Source: Bostrychus sinensis (lineage: Eukaryota; Chordata; Actinopteri; Gobiiformes; Eleotridae). From it: DNA of 64,000 bases. The notes beneath the pieces were generated by a model that saw only the letters and a program-made list of their open reading frames with translations, was not told where the DNA came from and searched no databases. The position numbers were made by a program, and so were the translations under genes. Shown here one piece after another: positions 35,201 to 44,787 of this stretch. Positions within the stretch are counted from its first letter, which is position 1; each line of letters opens with the position of its first letter. Location of the stretch: positions 40,668,662 through 40,732,661 of the forward strand of contig CM036242.1 of NCBI GenBank assembly GCA_020698575.1, written 5' to 3'.

Positions 35201-38200
35201 AGCTGGAGGAGAGCCGCTGCATGCAGAAGCGACTGAAGGCTCTGCAGAAGAAGCAGGCTCAGATCGTGAAGGAGAAGATCCACCTCCAGGCCGAGCACAG
35301 CAAGGCCATCCTCGCCCGCAGCAAACTGGAGAGCCTGTGTCGGGAGCAGCAGCGCCAGAACAAGACGCTCAAGGTACATCCAAAAACATGTCCCCACCAC
35401 ATGCTGTCAAAAGAGAATAAAAGTAGGGTTAGCTAAAGGTCAGCTCATTCTGTGGAGCCCAGGTGATGCTGCCAATGGTATAAGCCAGTGACTCTCAAAT
35501 CTTTCACACAAAGTACCACCTCAGACTTTTTGTTACAGAAGCAGGGACTAGACCAGGCCTAAACTAGGACAAAACCTGGAATAAACCAGGTCTAAACCAG
35601 AAGTAAACCAGGTCTGAACTAGGTCTAAACCACAAGTAAACCAGGTAAATAAATGGTAAATGGTCACATTTATACAGCGCTTTTCTACCTCCATGGGTAC
35701 TCAAAGCGCTTACATCAAGGAACCATTCACTCATTCACACTCACATTCATACATCAGTGTGCACAGGCACCGGAGGTAAGGTGGGTTAAGTGTCTTGCCC
35801 AAGGACACAACGACCGCCAACCTTCTGGTTAGTGGACAAGTGGCTCTACCAACTGAGCTACTGCCGCCCAGTCTGACCCAGGTCTAAACCACAAGTAAAC
35901 CAGGTCTGAACTAGGTCTGAACTAGGTCTAAACTGCAAGTAAACCAGGTCTGAACCAGGTCTAAACCCCAAGTAAACCAGGTCTGAACTAGGTCTGAACT
36001 AGGTCTGAACTAGGTCTGAACTAGGTCTGAACTGCAAGTAAACCAGGTCTGAACCAGGTCTAAACCGCAAGTAAACCAGGTCTGAACCAGGTCTAAACCG
36101 CAAGTAAACCTGGTCTGAACTAGGTCTGAACCGCAAGTAAACCAGGTCTGAACTAGGTCTAAACCGCAAGTAAACCAGGTCTGAACTAGGTCTAAACTGC
36201 AAGTAAACCTGGTCTAAACCAGAAATAAACCAGGTCTAAATCAGGACTTACTAAACTAGATGGTGAGTTTGGTGAACTTGTTATATTATGTTCTTTATGC
36301 TATAGTTATGTGAATAACTGTTAATATATTACGTTAACATACGAGACACCTATTCAGTTCGTTGTTTATGCTTCATGTAGCTGAATAACCATCAATGTGT
36401 TACGTTAGCATAGCACACACCTATTCAGCCTGTTGTTCTCTATTCTATTATTACTATAACTTGCCTTTCAACATGAAATGTCTGTTCTTGGTGTTGGATT
36501 TTGTAAAATAAATTTCCCCCAAAAATTGCGACTTATAGTCCAGTGCGACTTATATATATATTTTTTTTCTTCATTATGCATTTTTTGGCTAGTGCGACTT
36601 ATAGTCCGGAAAATACGGGAAATGTGGTCTAAACCAGGATTAAACCTGGACAAAACCATGTGCAAAACAGGACTAATCTATTAATAAACCAGAACTAAAC
36701 CACAATTTGCCAAACCAGGTCTAGATTAGGACTAAACTAGATCTTTTTTTCTTCAAATGAACGCAATATGCTTCCATAAAATACTAATGGTGTCAATAAA
36801 TACAGTCTATGACAGCATAGCGGATAAAATACTACAATAACAATAGTTGCACAATGAGAGGCCGGTTTAAAAGAAATAAAAGCTATATAATTTTGTAAAT
36901 AGGAAATAAAATGAATCAAGTTATCCTGTCTAAATAGACCTGAACACCAGGGAGAAGTATTTGGTAAACATGTAACGAACTGTTGAATCCTTGGTCCAAA
37001 CAAATTCCAACATTTCATCCCTGTCTCTTGTTGTCTTCAGGAGGAGAATGCTCAGCGGTCCCGAGAGTACGACGAGCAGAGAAAGGAGGCCATGTTGCAC
37101 TTTCAGATGACCCTGAGCGACATCGAGGCTCAGATGGAGCAGCACAAGCTCCAGAAACGCCAAACTGCGACAGGAGAACATGGAGCTGGTGGAGAAACTC
37201 AAGAAACTCATCGAGCAGTACGAGCTCAGAGAAGAGGTACGGCACAAGGAGGAGTAGTTTTTTTACATACATTTTACACATTTTCCTTCAATAATCACTA
37301 CTTAAAACAATTTAAAATCATATCATTGCTTTAAATCGGTGCTGTCGCGTGTTGCTGCAGCACATGGACAAAGTGTTCAAGCACAAGGAGCTCCAACAGC
37401 AGCTGATGGACGCCAAGTTACAGAGAATCACCGAGATGATGAAGGAGGTGGACGAGAAGCAGCAGAGAGAGCGCGAGCTGGTCAGTGCACCTTAGTGAAA
37501 TAGCTGTAAATAAAAGGCAAATATTATTTAGTGAAGGTACTGACTGTTGTGTGACTGCGTGCAGCTGCTGAAAGACGCCACTGACTCCAGACGCAAGTGT
37601 GAGCAAATGAAAGAGCAGGAAATCCAGCTCAAGCAACAGGTGGGTCACACACAAGACGGCGTACCTTAACTTTGTAGACAAATACAATTTAAAAAAATGT
37701 ATTACAAAATGAGGAGTAGATATTGAAGTTTTTTGCCTCATTTAATCCACCTCTGTAGCATTAGTTGCACGAAGCACATCAAGACAATGATGATCCCACA
37801 GCTCACATTCACCTTTGGACTCTCTCTGTGAAGTTCCTGAGTCACATGGGGCTGTTCTGATCCCAGATTCTCACATTATGTGTGTTCAGTTTCCCTGAAA
37901 CTCATCACAAAAACAAACTCGGGTGAGGAACGTTTCATCCTCAGAAACTGGTTCCAGTGTTAGCTGCAAACTCTTTTGGTCTTGGTTTCTGATTTGGCTC
38001 GAGTGCAGGCTGTAAGAGTTGACCTTTGTAAGCTTCTTGTGTGGGACTTTGTGTACTGTTGAAGGTGGAGCTGTAACTGTCTGCAGCAGGACGGATGTGG
38101 TTAAAAACTTTAACCACTGAGTACATACAACACATCTGATTAGTATATCTCATCAATTGCCTTTATAAAGAGAGTTTATGAACTCCCTGTATAATAATAC

Positions 38201-41200
38201 TTCTCAATGGAAGGATGTGCTGTTCTAGGATGGGTTGGCGCAGCACAGTTTGGTCACCCCTGTCTTCATGAGTAATCTCTTTTTGTCTCTCAGCTCTCTC
38301 TGTACATGGACAAGTTCGAGGAGTTTCAAACCACTCTGGCGAAAAGCAACGAAGTCTTCACCACGTTCAGACAGGAGATGGAGAAGGTCAGACAAGTGGT
38401 TTTATTATTCATGTCATTTCTTTTTACGTCTTTGCACATGTACGAACTTCGTTTTGACTGTGTGTTTTCTAACGTCAGATGACGAAGAAGATCAAGAAGC
38501 TGGAAAAAGAGACAACTCAGTGGAGGACCAAATGGGAGAGCAACAACCAGGCGCTGCTGCAGATGGCTGAGGAGGTGACTTTCACATCACTCTGACATCT
38601 GTGCATTTGTGGTTTAAGGGGGTTGGCTTTTGAAATTTACAGCAGTAAAAAAAGGACATTTAGTGATTTGGACATTGCTTTGAGTTTGTGGAAGAGAAGC
38701 TGGCAGAAGGAGAAGCAGATCGTTGAAAACATTGTGAAACACTTTGAGTAAACATTGCAACACTAAAGTCAGGAATGTGAAAGAAAAACAGTGATCCTGG
38801 TGGAGATAGCACCATCCCAAAGGCAGCTAGGATCATTTTCCTCTTCTATATATCAATTTGTTTAATAAACTTAGCACTGACAAGCAATAGTGAAGAGAGA
38901 TGGTCAGGTGATGGGTAACTGTAGGTAACTGTCAGCTCAAACTCACTTGAAAAAACTAAATATTCAATAACATCACTATGTAAACAAGTCAAAGTGTTGG
39001 TCATTTGGAGAATCAGTTTTACAGAGGCACAGACTTTGTACCAGCGTTTCCCATATATTCAGATTAAATCTGTGGGAGTTAATGTAGTGATGGGTCGGTC
39101 CTGAACGAGTCGGTACAAAGAGCCGGCTCACATCTGTGAGACGTTTTTTTTTTCTGAAGGAATCTTTTCAAAAACAGGGCGGATAATAACAGAAAAGAAA
39201 CCAGACCAGTCTCTGAACTGAGGCACTCAATCTGCCCTGAAAAGGAAGTTGGTGGTTAGTTCAGAAACACCTGAAGCTGTTTGGTGCTGATGTTTTGCAC
39301 AATGCACATTGCAATATATTTCTGTTATTTATTTTTTATTAGAGTATACATTTATGGTCTTTTTTTAGTTTTGAGATCAGGTGTTGCTGTTGTTTTTACT
39401 TTTTATTGTTAAATAAAGCCCTGCTTTTTGTTAGGGGTGTCTATGTATAAATTTAAAAAAAGTCAGCATCTTTCCTTTTTTATTTATATTCTTAATTACA
39501 GATATGTTTTATATGCTGTGTAGTGGAGTGGTTCTGTAAACAAGTCAGTTGGGTAATTGGGTAATTTCAAAGCATCAGAACTTTTGAATACTTTATCAAA
39601 ATCCATGTAAATGAAACAAAAGTAGCATCAAAACTCTGCTAAATTTGGCTGAAATATAAAAAGTATCTGTGGTAAAATGAAGAGCCATTTGGAGCCTAAA
39701 GAGCCGGCTCTTTAAGCTGAGCCGAGCAAAAACATACGGCTCACTGAAATGAGATGGAATTCCCATCACTAGGTCAATGTTCTACCACCAGTTTAAATGA
39801 TTTACTAATAAGTTTTCTAAAACATTTTACAATTTCATTTTTTTGCATTTTTTTGCATTTGTGTTTCTTGTCATTGGTGTAAAATTTATTCCAATTATAG
39901 CCACATTACATAATAATAAAAGAAAAGTAATTTCTCCCTTTTCCAGATGGAAACCATAAATATTACATAGAAAGTGGATAAAGTTAGATAGTGCTTAAGT
40001 TCAGTTTTAGACTCTGGGGGATTAAATTAGACTATGGTGGGCCGCCATAGTTATGAATTAATGGTAAATGCTGCTGTACATATTGCCGTTCAATTTTGTT
40101 TTTAGAGTGACAGTTTTGGTCTTGTATTATTTTCAAATTCTTAGACACAAATTAGTTTTAATACGAACCTATTTCCTATGATTATCTATTTGGAGTGTAT
40201 TTTCCTTCACTTACTGTACTATTACATTATCCATGCTCATCTTAATGCTTAGGTCATCATTGACTTTCAGGATGATAATTCATGTGGATACATTGTTGAT
40301 CCAACTGTTTTTTGCCAGTAAATATGATGAAAAGGTAATTAACACAAATCTTTGCACTGCCTTTGAACCTCTGTGGTCTTTCCTCGTGACCTCTGGGACC
40401 GAGCTGCAGTGCAAAAGCAAAGGCTTGTTCATAACTGGGGCATTCTGGGAGCACCGTCCCGATTGCTCTTTTAAAAGCAAGTCACAAAAAAAAAAAAAAA
40501 GAACTTCTAAAAAAGGTTCTTCTTGTCTCCCTTATATATTCATGTTTTATTTTGTTTAATGACAGATTTTCACTTTGTGTCTCTTTTTTCTGCTGTTTTG
40601 TGGGGTAAGCAGTAGTAGCCTTTACTCCAGTGTATAGACCCTTAGCAGGAACAAATGGTTGTTGTCTATATATTAATTAAAACTTAATCAATATAATCCA
40701 GATCTGAGTCCAGTTGCTAAAGTTAACTTATAAAAGTAGGATTTGTGGTGATTGATTAATTAAATCTGAGCATACAGTGGCAAACTATTGTGGTCTGACA
40801 CATTTCTGTAACTACTTGTCCTACATAACATTGCAATTAAGAAATGTAAATTATAGACACTAATTGCGGCTAAACGTTGACACACACTCTGCTATTAAAC
40901 CATTGGTATTACTCACATGTGGCAGAGTGGTACTCTTGTTACCAAACCTGTCTTGATTATTCATAATTTGCGATGTTTGGTGGCTAGTGCTTATTTCTTC
41001 ATTAAAAATGTATTATTGTCTCTTTTAACTTCCGGTACTAGTCTTTGGAATGCAATCATTCTATTTACAAACATAAGAAGGGGCTATAAAGACATGCACG
41101 AGCTTGGACTCAACCAATGTACGTGTCCGTGATCTGAATGGGACCACTCTCTTTGTTTTGATCTGATTTGTTCTGATTGGTCAAAATAATTCCGTTCCTG

Positions 41201-42455
41201 CTCTAGTTCCCCCTCTGTCAGAAACGCTTTATAACAAAGCCCAGATGAGGTCTCAGAGTCTCATTTTTTTCTATCCTGGGGAGCGAGACTCTCCTACTTG
41301 CTTTTCACAACCAGGACAGTCTGGTTTCCCTCCCTCGGTTTGATTAGGAACTGTCCTATCACAGTCGGTTGTAAATTAATTAATGGTAAATGGTCACATT
41401 TATATAGCACTTTTCTACCTTCATGGGTACTGTCCAAGGACACAACGACAGTATGCAACAGTGGGAGTGGAGTTTGAACCGCCAACCTTCTGGTTAGTGG
41501 ACAAGCGGCTCTACCAACTGAGCTACTACCGCCCTTTGTCTGTAGCATGTCTTACAAAAGCGGAAGAGCTAACCAGGGTAGCGCTGGCTACTGGACTAAT
41601 GTAATAACTTCTCTGAGCTGATTAACAGCATTTAGTGCTTTCCTTTGTTAACTGTTGGTTCTGCTGAAGTCCTCGTTGTCCTGTAGGGGATGTTTTTTTG
41701 TCCTGTTTCTATTTTAACAACAGTAAAGTCCCACTGACATCTGACGTAACGACCACATTGAAAAAAAACTGACTTTCTTGACCCTAAGTCTTTGTTCTTC
41801 TGCTGCTGTCCTAGTTCAGAAATAAGTACAGAGCTGCTCATATGGTGTATTTTGGTATTTTATGGGGAAAAAAAGCAAAAATCCATTTTTGTTTGGGTCA
41901 GTGGTGCACTACTTATGTCCCGCCCTTTGTTTCTCCGATTGTTTGCTCCGCCACAGAAACAAAATGTTACGTTATGTTGTAAAGGGATATCAGACTAACT
42001 TTGTATAAAAAAGGAAAAGAGTTTGTTTGGCGGGCCAGGGTAATAATATTCTTTGCTGTTGAATCAATAAGTAGTTGCCCTCAAACACACTTGAAAAATC
42101 AGAAAATGCATTTTTAATCTGGTTTTGTTCCTTGTTGTAGAAAACGCTGCGTGACGGTCACTTCAAGGCGCTGCAAGGGAAGCTGGAGCTGCTGGAGCGT
42201 CTGTGTCGAGCGCTGCAGAAGGAGAGAAATGACCTGAACAACCGCCTCAGCCTCCTCCAGGAGCAGGGCCACCAGGGGCCGGAGGAGGAGCCTTCAGCCG
42301 GGAAGGAGCCGCAGGACGAGGAGGGCACCGGGCTGGAGATCCACCAAGCCCCCAGACCTCCCGAACAAGACCGACTGGCACCAACGACGACGACGGAGGA
42401 GGAGGGGACGACGGTGGCCAGCGCTTCGTCAACACCGGACTCACCCCAGGACTAA
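32144..42455 (+). CDS. txlng: txlng, gamma-taxilin (10 coding exons, one frameshift)
   Basis: Taxilins are long coiled-coil proteins that bind syntaxins and the nascent polypeptide-associated complex; gamma-taxilin is linked to membrane traffic and ATF4 regulation (family knowledge). The spliced product is about 469 residues against 528 in human. Exons join in phase at 32144-32236, 32975-33134, 34330-34421, 35203-35373, 37041-37236, 37361-37480, 37565-37639, 38294-38386, 38479-38574 and 42141-42455. The conserved coiled coil runs from about residue 85 to 400. Gamma rather than alpha type is indicated by KKYADL-LEESR, KKQAQIVKEK and HSKAILARSKLES. The start ATG has an in-frame TGA upstream in the same exon (32132-32134), and METSGVCELDV resembles the human internal MEEAGICGLGV, so the N-terminus is shorter than in human. 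Exon 6 has one surplus base. The gene converges on rbbp7, as in mammals. Confidence 0.93.
32975..33134 (+). CDS. txlng: txlng exon 3 (acidic N-terminal region)
   Basis: Acceptor CCCAAAG, donor TTTTG|GTAAGA. It encodes an acidic, low-complexity segment with CCGAFKEEETDFG, comparable to the human NCGG...EEDEGSDF segment. It ends one base into a codon completed by exon 4 (G|GT, glycine). Confidence 0.85.
33277..34227. mobile_element. MITE with CAGGGTTTCTGC ends, txlng intron 3
   Basis: CAGGGTTTCTGCGGGGTCTT on the left is inverse to GAACCCTGCAGAAACCCTG on the right. CTTTCA borders both sides (33271-33276 and 34228-34233). A second copy is nested inside at 33608-33975. Confidence 0.75.
33608..33975. 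mobile_element. Nested MITE of the CAGGGTTTCTGC family
   Basis: CAGGGTTTCTGCAGGCTTCA and TTAAGATCCTGCAGAAATCC T are inverted ends, with repeated TTTAAGACCT / AGGTCTTAAA inside. It lies within the larger copy of the same family. Confidence 0.65.
34330..34421 (+). CDS. txlng: txlng exon 4 (start of taxilin domain)
   Basis: Acceptor GGTTTTAG, donor CTG|GTGAGA. It encodes GKEVVLLMQALNSLDTPEEK and LAALCKKYADL, the highly conserved opening of the taxilin coiled coil. Confidence 0.95.
34511..35048. mobile_element. hAT-type MITE in txlng intron 4
   Basis: The left end CAGTGTTTTCCATTCAAGG and right end GGTTGGGAACCACTG are inverted in outline. Octamers GGTTAGGT (34503-34510) and GGTTAGTT (35049-35056) match at 7 of 8. 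The interior is AT-rich. Confidence 0.8.
35203..35373 (+). CDS. txlng: txlng exon 5
   Basis: Acceptor GAGTGCAG, donor AAG|GTACAT; 57 codons in phase 0. It encodes LEESRCMQKRLKALQKKQAQ and, further on, HSKAILARSKLESLCRE, strongly diagnostic of gamma-taxilin. QQRQNKTLK replaces the LQRHNKTLK seen in mammals. Confidence 0.96.
35645..35869 (-). mobile_element. tRNA-derived SINE inserted in the minisatellite
   Basis: Read leftward it begins GGGCGGCAGTAGCTCAGTTG GTAGAGCC (A-box-like) and continues CCAGAAGGTTGGCGG. It ends with repeated TTTACCATTTA. The B-box region is deleted in this copy. The copy at 41.4 kb retains it. Confidence 0.72.
35880..36250 (-). repeat. 11-bp minisatellite (inverted relative to 24.7 kb)
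   Basis: Units AACCAGGTCTG, AACTAGGTCTG, AACCAGGTCTA and a variant AACCGCAAGTA repeat at strict 11-base spacing, forming higher-order 33-44-base blocks. Because 33 is divisible by 3 it opens a spurious repetitive reading frame on the - strand (35999-36202). Confidence 0.93.
36512..36620. repeat. Short repeat with TGCGACTTATAGTCC
   Basis: ATTGCGACTTATAGTCCAGT and AGTGCGACTTATAGTCCGG are direct repeats about 65 bases apart, ending AAAATACGG. It resembles the ends of the element at 19.55 kb (TATTTTCC...GGATTATAAGGCGCAC). Confidence 0.5.
37041..37236 (+). CDS. txlng: txlng exon 6 with +1 frameshift
   Basis: Acceptor TTGTCTTCAG, donor GAAGAG|GTACGG. It begins EENAQRSREYDEQRKEAM and reads conserved taxilin up to MEQHKLQ. 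An extra A in the run 37155-37157 then shifts the frame; the conserved LRQENMEL and KLIEQYELREE follow in the +1 frame. Exon length is 196, one more than the 65 codons needed by both neighbours. All later exons are intact, so this is either an assembly or read error or a recent inactivating allele. Confidence 0.9.
37361..37480 (+). CDS. txlng: txlng exon 7
   Basis: Acceptor GTTGCTGCAG, donor GAGCTG|GTCAGT. The 40 codons encode HMDKVFKHKELQQQLMDAKL and then EMMKEVDEKQQREREL, matching the taxilin coiled coil. Confidence 0.95.
37565..37639 (+). CDS. txlng: txlng exon 8
   Basis: Acceptor GCGTGCAG, donor CAACAG|GTGGGT. The 25 codons encode LLKDATDSRRKCEQMKEQEI, then QLKQQ, in phase with both neighbours. 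Confidence 0.93.
38294..38386 (+). CDS. txlng: txlng exon 9
   Basis: Acceptor TTTGTCTCTCAG, donor GAGAAG|GTCAGA. The 31 codons encode LSLYMDKFEEFQTTLAKSNE, then VFTTFRQEMEK, one of the most conserved taxilin stretches. Confidence 0.96.
38479..38574 (+). CDS. txlng: txlng exon 10
   Basis: Acceptor AACGTCAG, donor GAGGAG|GTGACT. The 32 codons encode MTKKIKKLEKETTQWRTKWE, then NNQALLQMAEE. The TQWRTKW form resembles gamma-taxilin (IIWRTKW) more than alpha. Confidence 0.96.
39085..39771. mobile_element. hAT-type MITE (TAGTGATGGG family), txlng intron 10
   Basis: TAGTGATGGG and CCCATCACTA are inverted ends; AGAGCCGGCTCACATC and AGAGCCGGCTCTTTAAG lie inside. Flanks AGTTAATG and GGTCAATG match at 6 of 8 with transitions only. 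Confidence 0.72.
41375..41534 (-). mobile_element. tRNA-derived SINE in txlng intron 10
   Basis: Leftward reading shows an A box TAGCTCAGTTGGTAGAGC (41525-41508) and a B box GGTTCAAACTCC (41480-41469), spaced as in a tRNA gene, then a non-tRNA body ending in TTTACCATTAATTAATTTAC. The body is shortened compared with the 35.6-kb copy. Confidence 0.75.
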
Positions 42456-42600
42456 ACAGCTCTACAGTCACACCACCTGAGTGGAGATAGATCTATTTTT
42501 TGTACTTTAAATAAATATAAATGCAACGCTTTAATCTTGCTCCACTCTGATCAGATCAGGTAAAAGATGTAAGATTGTCTAAACACAAATAAAAGGATAT
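42141..42600 (+). CDS. txlng: txlng exon 11, C-terminus (stop 42453-42455) and 3' UTR
   Basis: Acceptor CTTGTTGTAG. It encodes KTLRDGHFKALQGKLELLER, then LCRALQKERNDLNNRL, the end of the coiled coil. A divergent Pro/Glu/Thr-rich tail of about 60 residues follows, ending SSTPDSPQD and TAA. Two AATAAA signals follow at 42510-42515 and 42588-42593, so the mRNA probably ends near 42.53 or 42.61 kb. The preceding intron is 3.6 kb, the longest in the gene. Confidence 0.92.
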
Positions 42601-42676
42601 ATTTTGTCTATTTTAGTTTCATTCAGGTCTGTATTAGTGAGCGCTTCGACTTTAAATACAGGGCTAAAGTAGCACA

Positions 42677-42880
42677 TAACCAGGACTAGACCAAGACTAA
42701 ACCAGGTGTTAGCCAGGACTAAATCAGGATTAAACACAGTCTAATCCAGGACTAAACCATGTCAAAAGCAGGTGTGAGCTAGGACTAAACCTGGAGTAAT
42801 GTAGGACTTAATCAGGTCTAAGCCAGATCCTAGCCAGGACTCAATCAGGACTAAACACAGTCTAAGCCACTAAGACTTTT
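42677..42880 (-). repeat. Degenerate 11-bp array downstream of txlng
   Basis: CCAGGACTAGACCAAGACTA, then CAGGACTAAATCAGG and similar units follow the same 11-base spacing as other arrays. No hAT termini are visible here. Confidence 0.7.
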
Positions 42881-43490
42881 GAACTGGTCACAATAAAAAA
42901 AAAAAATAAAAAAAAAATATCACAGTAAAATGTGATGCTTTATGTGAAAATTGGCTGTGTTTGAGTAAAAAAAACTAATATAATTTTCAGCTCAATAATG
43001 ATGACAATACAATTAATGAATGCATAAAAATGTGTTTTCTTTTTGGACAAGTAGACAGTAGTCAAGGCACTCTTACTTAACATGAACTTAAATTGGCTTT
43101 TTGTGTATTTTGGTTAAAATATTACAAAATATCTAGTGGTGAAATGTGGAGTGTGTGTACAATCTGACCTCTTTTACTGTAAATCTTTTAAAAACTGGAG
43201 CAAAAATGAGTGTTGCATTAATATTTTTGTTGTGTATAACTCCTATAGTCTCTTTATTTCGACACACACTTTACGAAAACAATAGATTCATTACAGATAT
43301 TTAAATTGGTATCAGTTTTATTACCATTGCATTCATAAGCTTCGAGGTGGGCACTTTTTTTCCAACTATTTTTGTATTTTTCATATGATCATAAAAGCTC
43401 CTCAGAGTTTTTACATAAACATCGGATTGTACTAAAATCATTTTAAATGGTTGTATTCTGGTCGCGTTTTTGGAAGTTTGTCATCTGATC

Positions 43491-44428
43491 CAGTGACTCT
43501 CAAACTTTTCACACCGAGTACCACCTCAGAACTCAGACTGAAACTGGACTAAACCTACAGTAAGCCAGGATTCAGCCAGAACTAAACCCGAACTAATGTA
43601 GGACTAAACTAGGAATAATCTAGGACTTTGCTAGGCCTAAATCAGGACTTAACACAGTCTAAGCTAGGACTAAACCATGGACTAAATCATGACAAAAGCA
43701 GGTGTAAACTAGGACTAAACCAGGTCTAATCCAGGACTTAAAGCTGCACTACCTGATTGTGTGACTGTAAAAGTGATGTGTCTAAAAAAATGTTGAGTTT
43801 GAATGATACACTCCCCTTTCCTAACTCCTCTCCTTGGCGACGCTCTGTCACAGTCTCACACAAACCCGAAGTCTGTCCACAGCCAGGAGCTGTCACAATA
43901 ACACAGCACAGATCTGGAGTCTGCTTTTAATTCTTTAAAATAGAAAATAAAAATACTGTGATTAAGCAAAGAATTTTGAAATAAAACAATAGCTCCTTCA
44001 CATTATTCCTGACAAATTCTAGTTGTGGATAGATAAAGGATGTATTGACCAATCAGAGTGCTCCTGTCCTATGAAAGCCTGTGATTGGTTAAACTGTTCC
44101 TTCCCTCGCTCTAAAACAAAATCCCTTATAATACAGCCCACAGGTGACCTCAAAGTCTCTTTTTTTGCTCAGATGACTTCTGTTATGTTGTACTAATAAC
44201 TAAATAATTATCTTTACCAAAATACAAGGAAAAAGAAAGCAGGTAGTGCAGCTTTAAACAGGACTAAACTCTGCCTAAACCAGGACTAGGCAGTGGACAA
44301 AACTTCAAATTGAATCCCCAACTAAAGCTGGACTAAAGCAGGAAAAAAAACTGTCTCTAAAATAAACTAAATTGAGCTGACTCCCATGTACCACCAGTGG
44401 CACCTGCACCACACTTTGAGAACCACTG
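43491..44428. mobile_element. hAT-like element with 11-bp units and a nested MITE
   Basis: The left end CAGTGACTCTCAAACTTTTC, then GTACCACCTCAG, pairs with the right end GTACCACCAGTGGCACC...TTTGAGAACCACTG. Scattered CAGGACTAAAC units between them are the 11-base unit in drifted form. An unrelated MITE interrupts it at 43738-44257. Confidence 0.65.
43738..44257. mobile_element. MITE with TTAA ends nested in the hAT element
   Basis: TTAAAGCTGCACTACCTG and CAGGTAGTGCAGCTTTAA are perfect 18-base inverted ends including TTAA at both borders, compatible with a piggyBac-type target. The hAT sequence resumes on both sides (CCAGGAC / CAGGACTAAAC). Confidence 0.78.
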
Positions 44429-44787
44429 AATTAGTAAATCCACAATAGCAAATACTAATAACGGCTCTTTTGGTTTGTACCTCAATGTGAAAAATCTGCT
44501 TTTTTAATACACTCAGTTACAGGTTTTCTTCTTGGTTGTAACATTAAGTTTGTGTAATGTGAATGTATAGGATCACATATTTTTGGTGCTTTGTTGCTTA
44601 TGTTTTGCCCAATCACAACATTCCCAACATCAACTTTTTTTTTCCTCTTAAAGGGACAGTTCTGTTTTTAAATGGAATATTGATAAGATATTTTCCCTTT
44701 TAACACTGGAGACAGCAAGCACTAACTACATAAAAAAATCACACAGCAAACATTTGGATACAAAACAATTTGGTTTTTGTGTAAAAT

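Larger units (their letters stand above)
35486..36740. mobile_element. hAT-like element with inverted 11-bp array, in txlng intron 5
   Basis: It starts CAGTGACTCTCAAATCTTTC then GTACCACCTCAGAC, the same right-end sequence as the element at 43.5 kb. It carries AACCAGGTCTA-type units, which are the reverse complement of the 24.7-kb array. The far terminus is lost. It hosts a SINE (35645-35869) and a second small repeat (36512-36620). Confidence 0.55.
38575..42140 (+). other. txlng intron 10
   Basis: Holds the TAGTGATGGG MITE (39085-39771) and a SINE (41375-41534). The stretch 41.16-41.28 kb (CTGATTGGTCAAAATAATTC; TTTATAACAAAGCCCAGATG) resembles the interior of the MITE at 43.74-44.26 kb. Confidence 0.6.

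Noticed and set aside
35999..36202. Repetitive protein RFRPSSDLVYL on the - strand
   Set aside because: It is the 11-bp minisatellite read in frame (33 bases = 11 codons). It lies in a txlng intron and carries no start context or domain.
41469..41525. A genuine tRNA gene
   Set aside because: A and B boxes are present, but the sequence cannot form a proper tRNA and is followed by a SINE body.
42247..42471. 75-codon frame antisense to the last txlng exon
   Set aside because: It is the shadow of the Pro/Glu-rich C-terminal coding sequence on the opposite strand.
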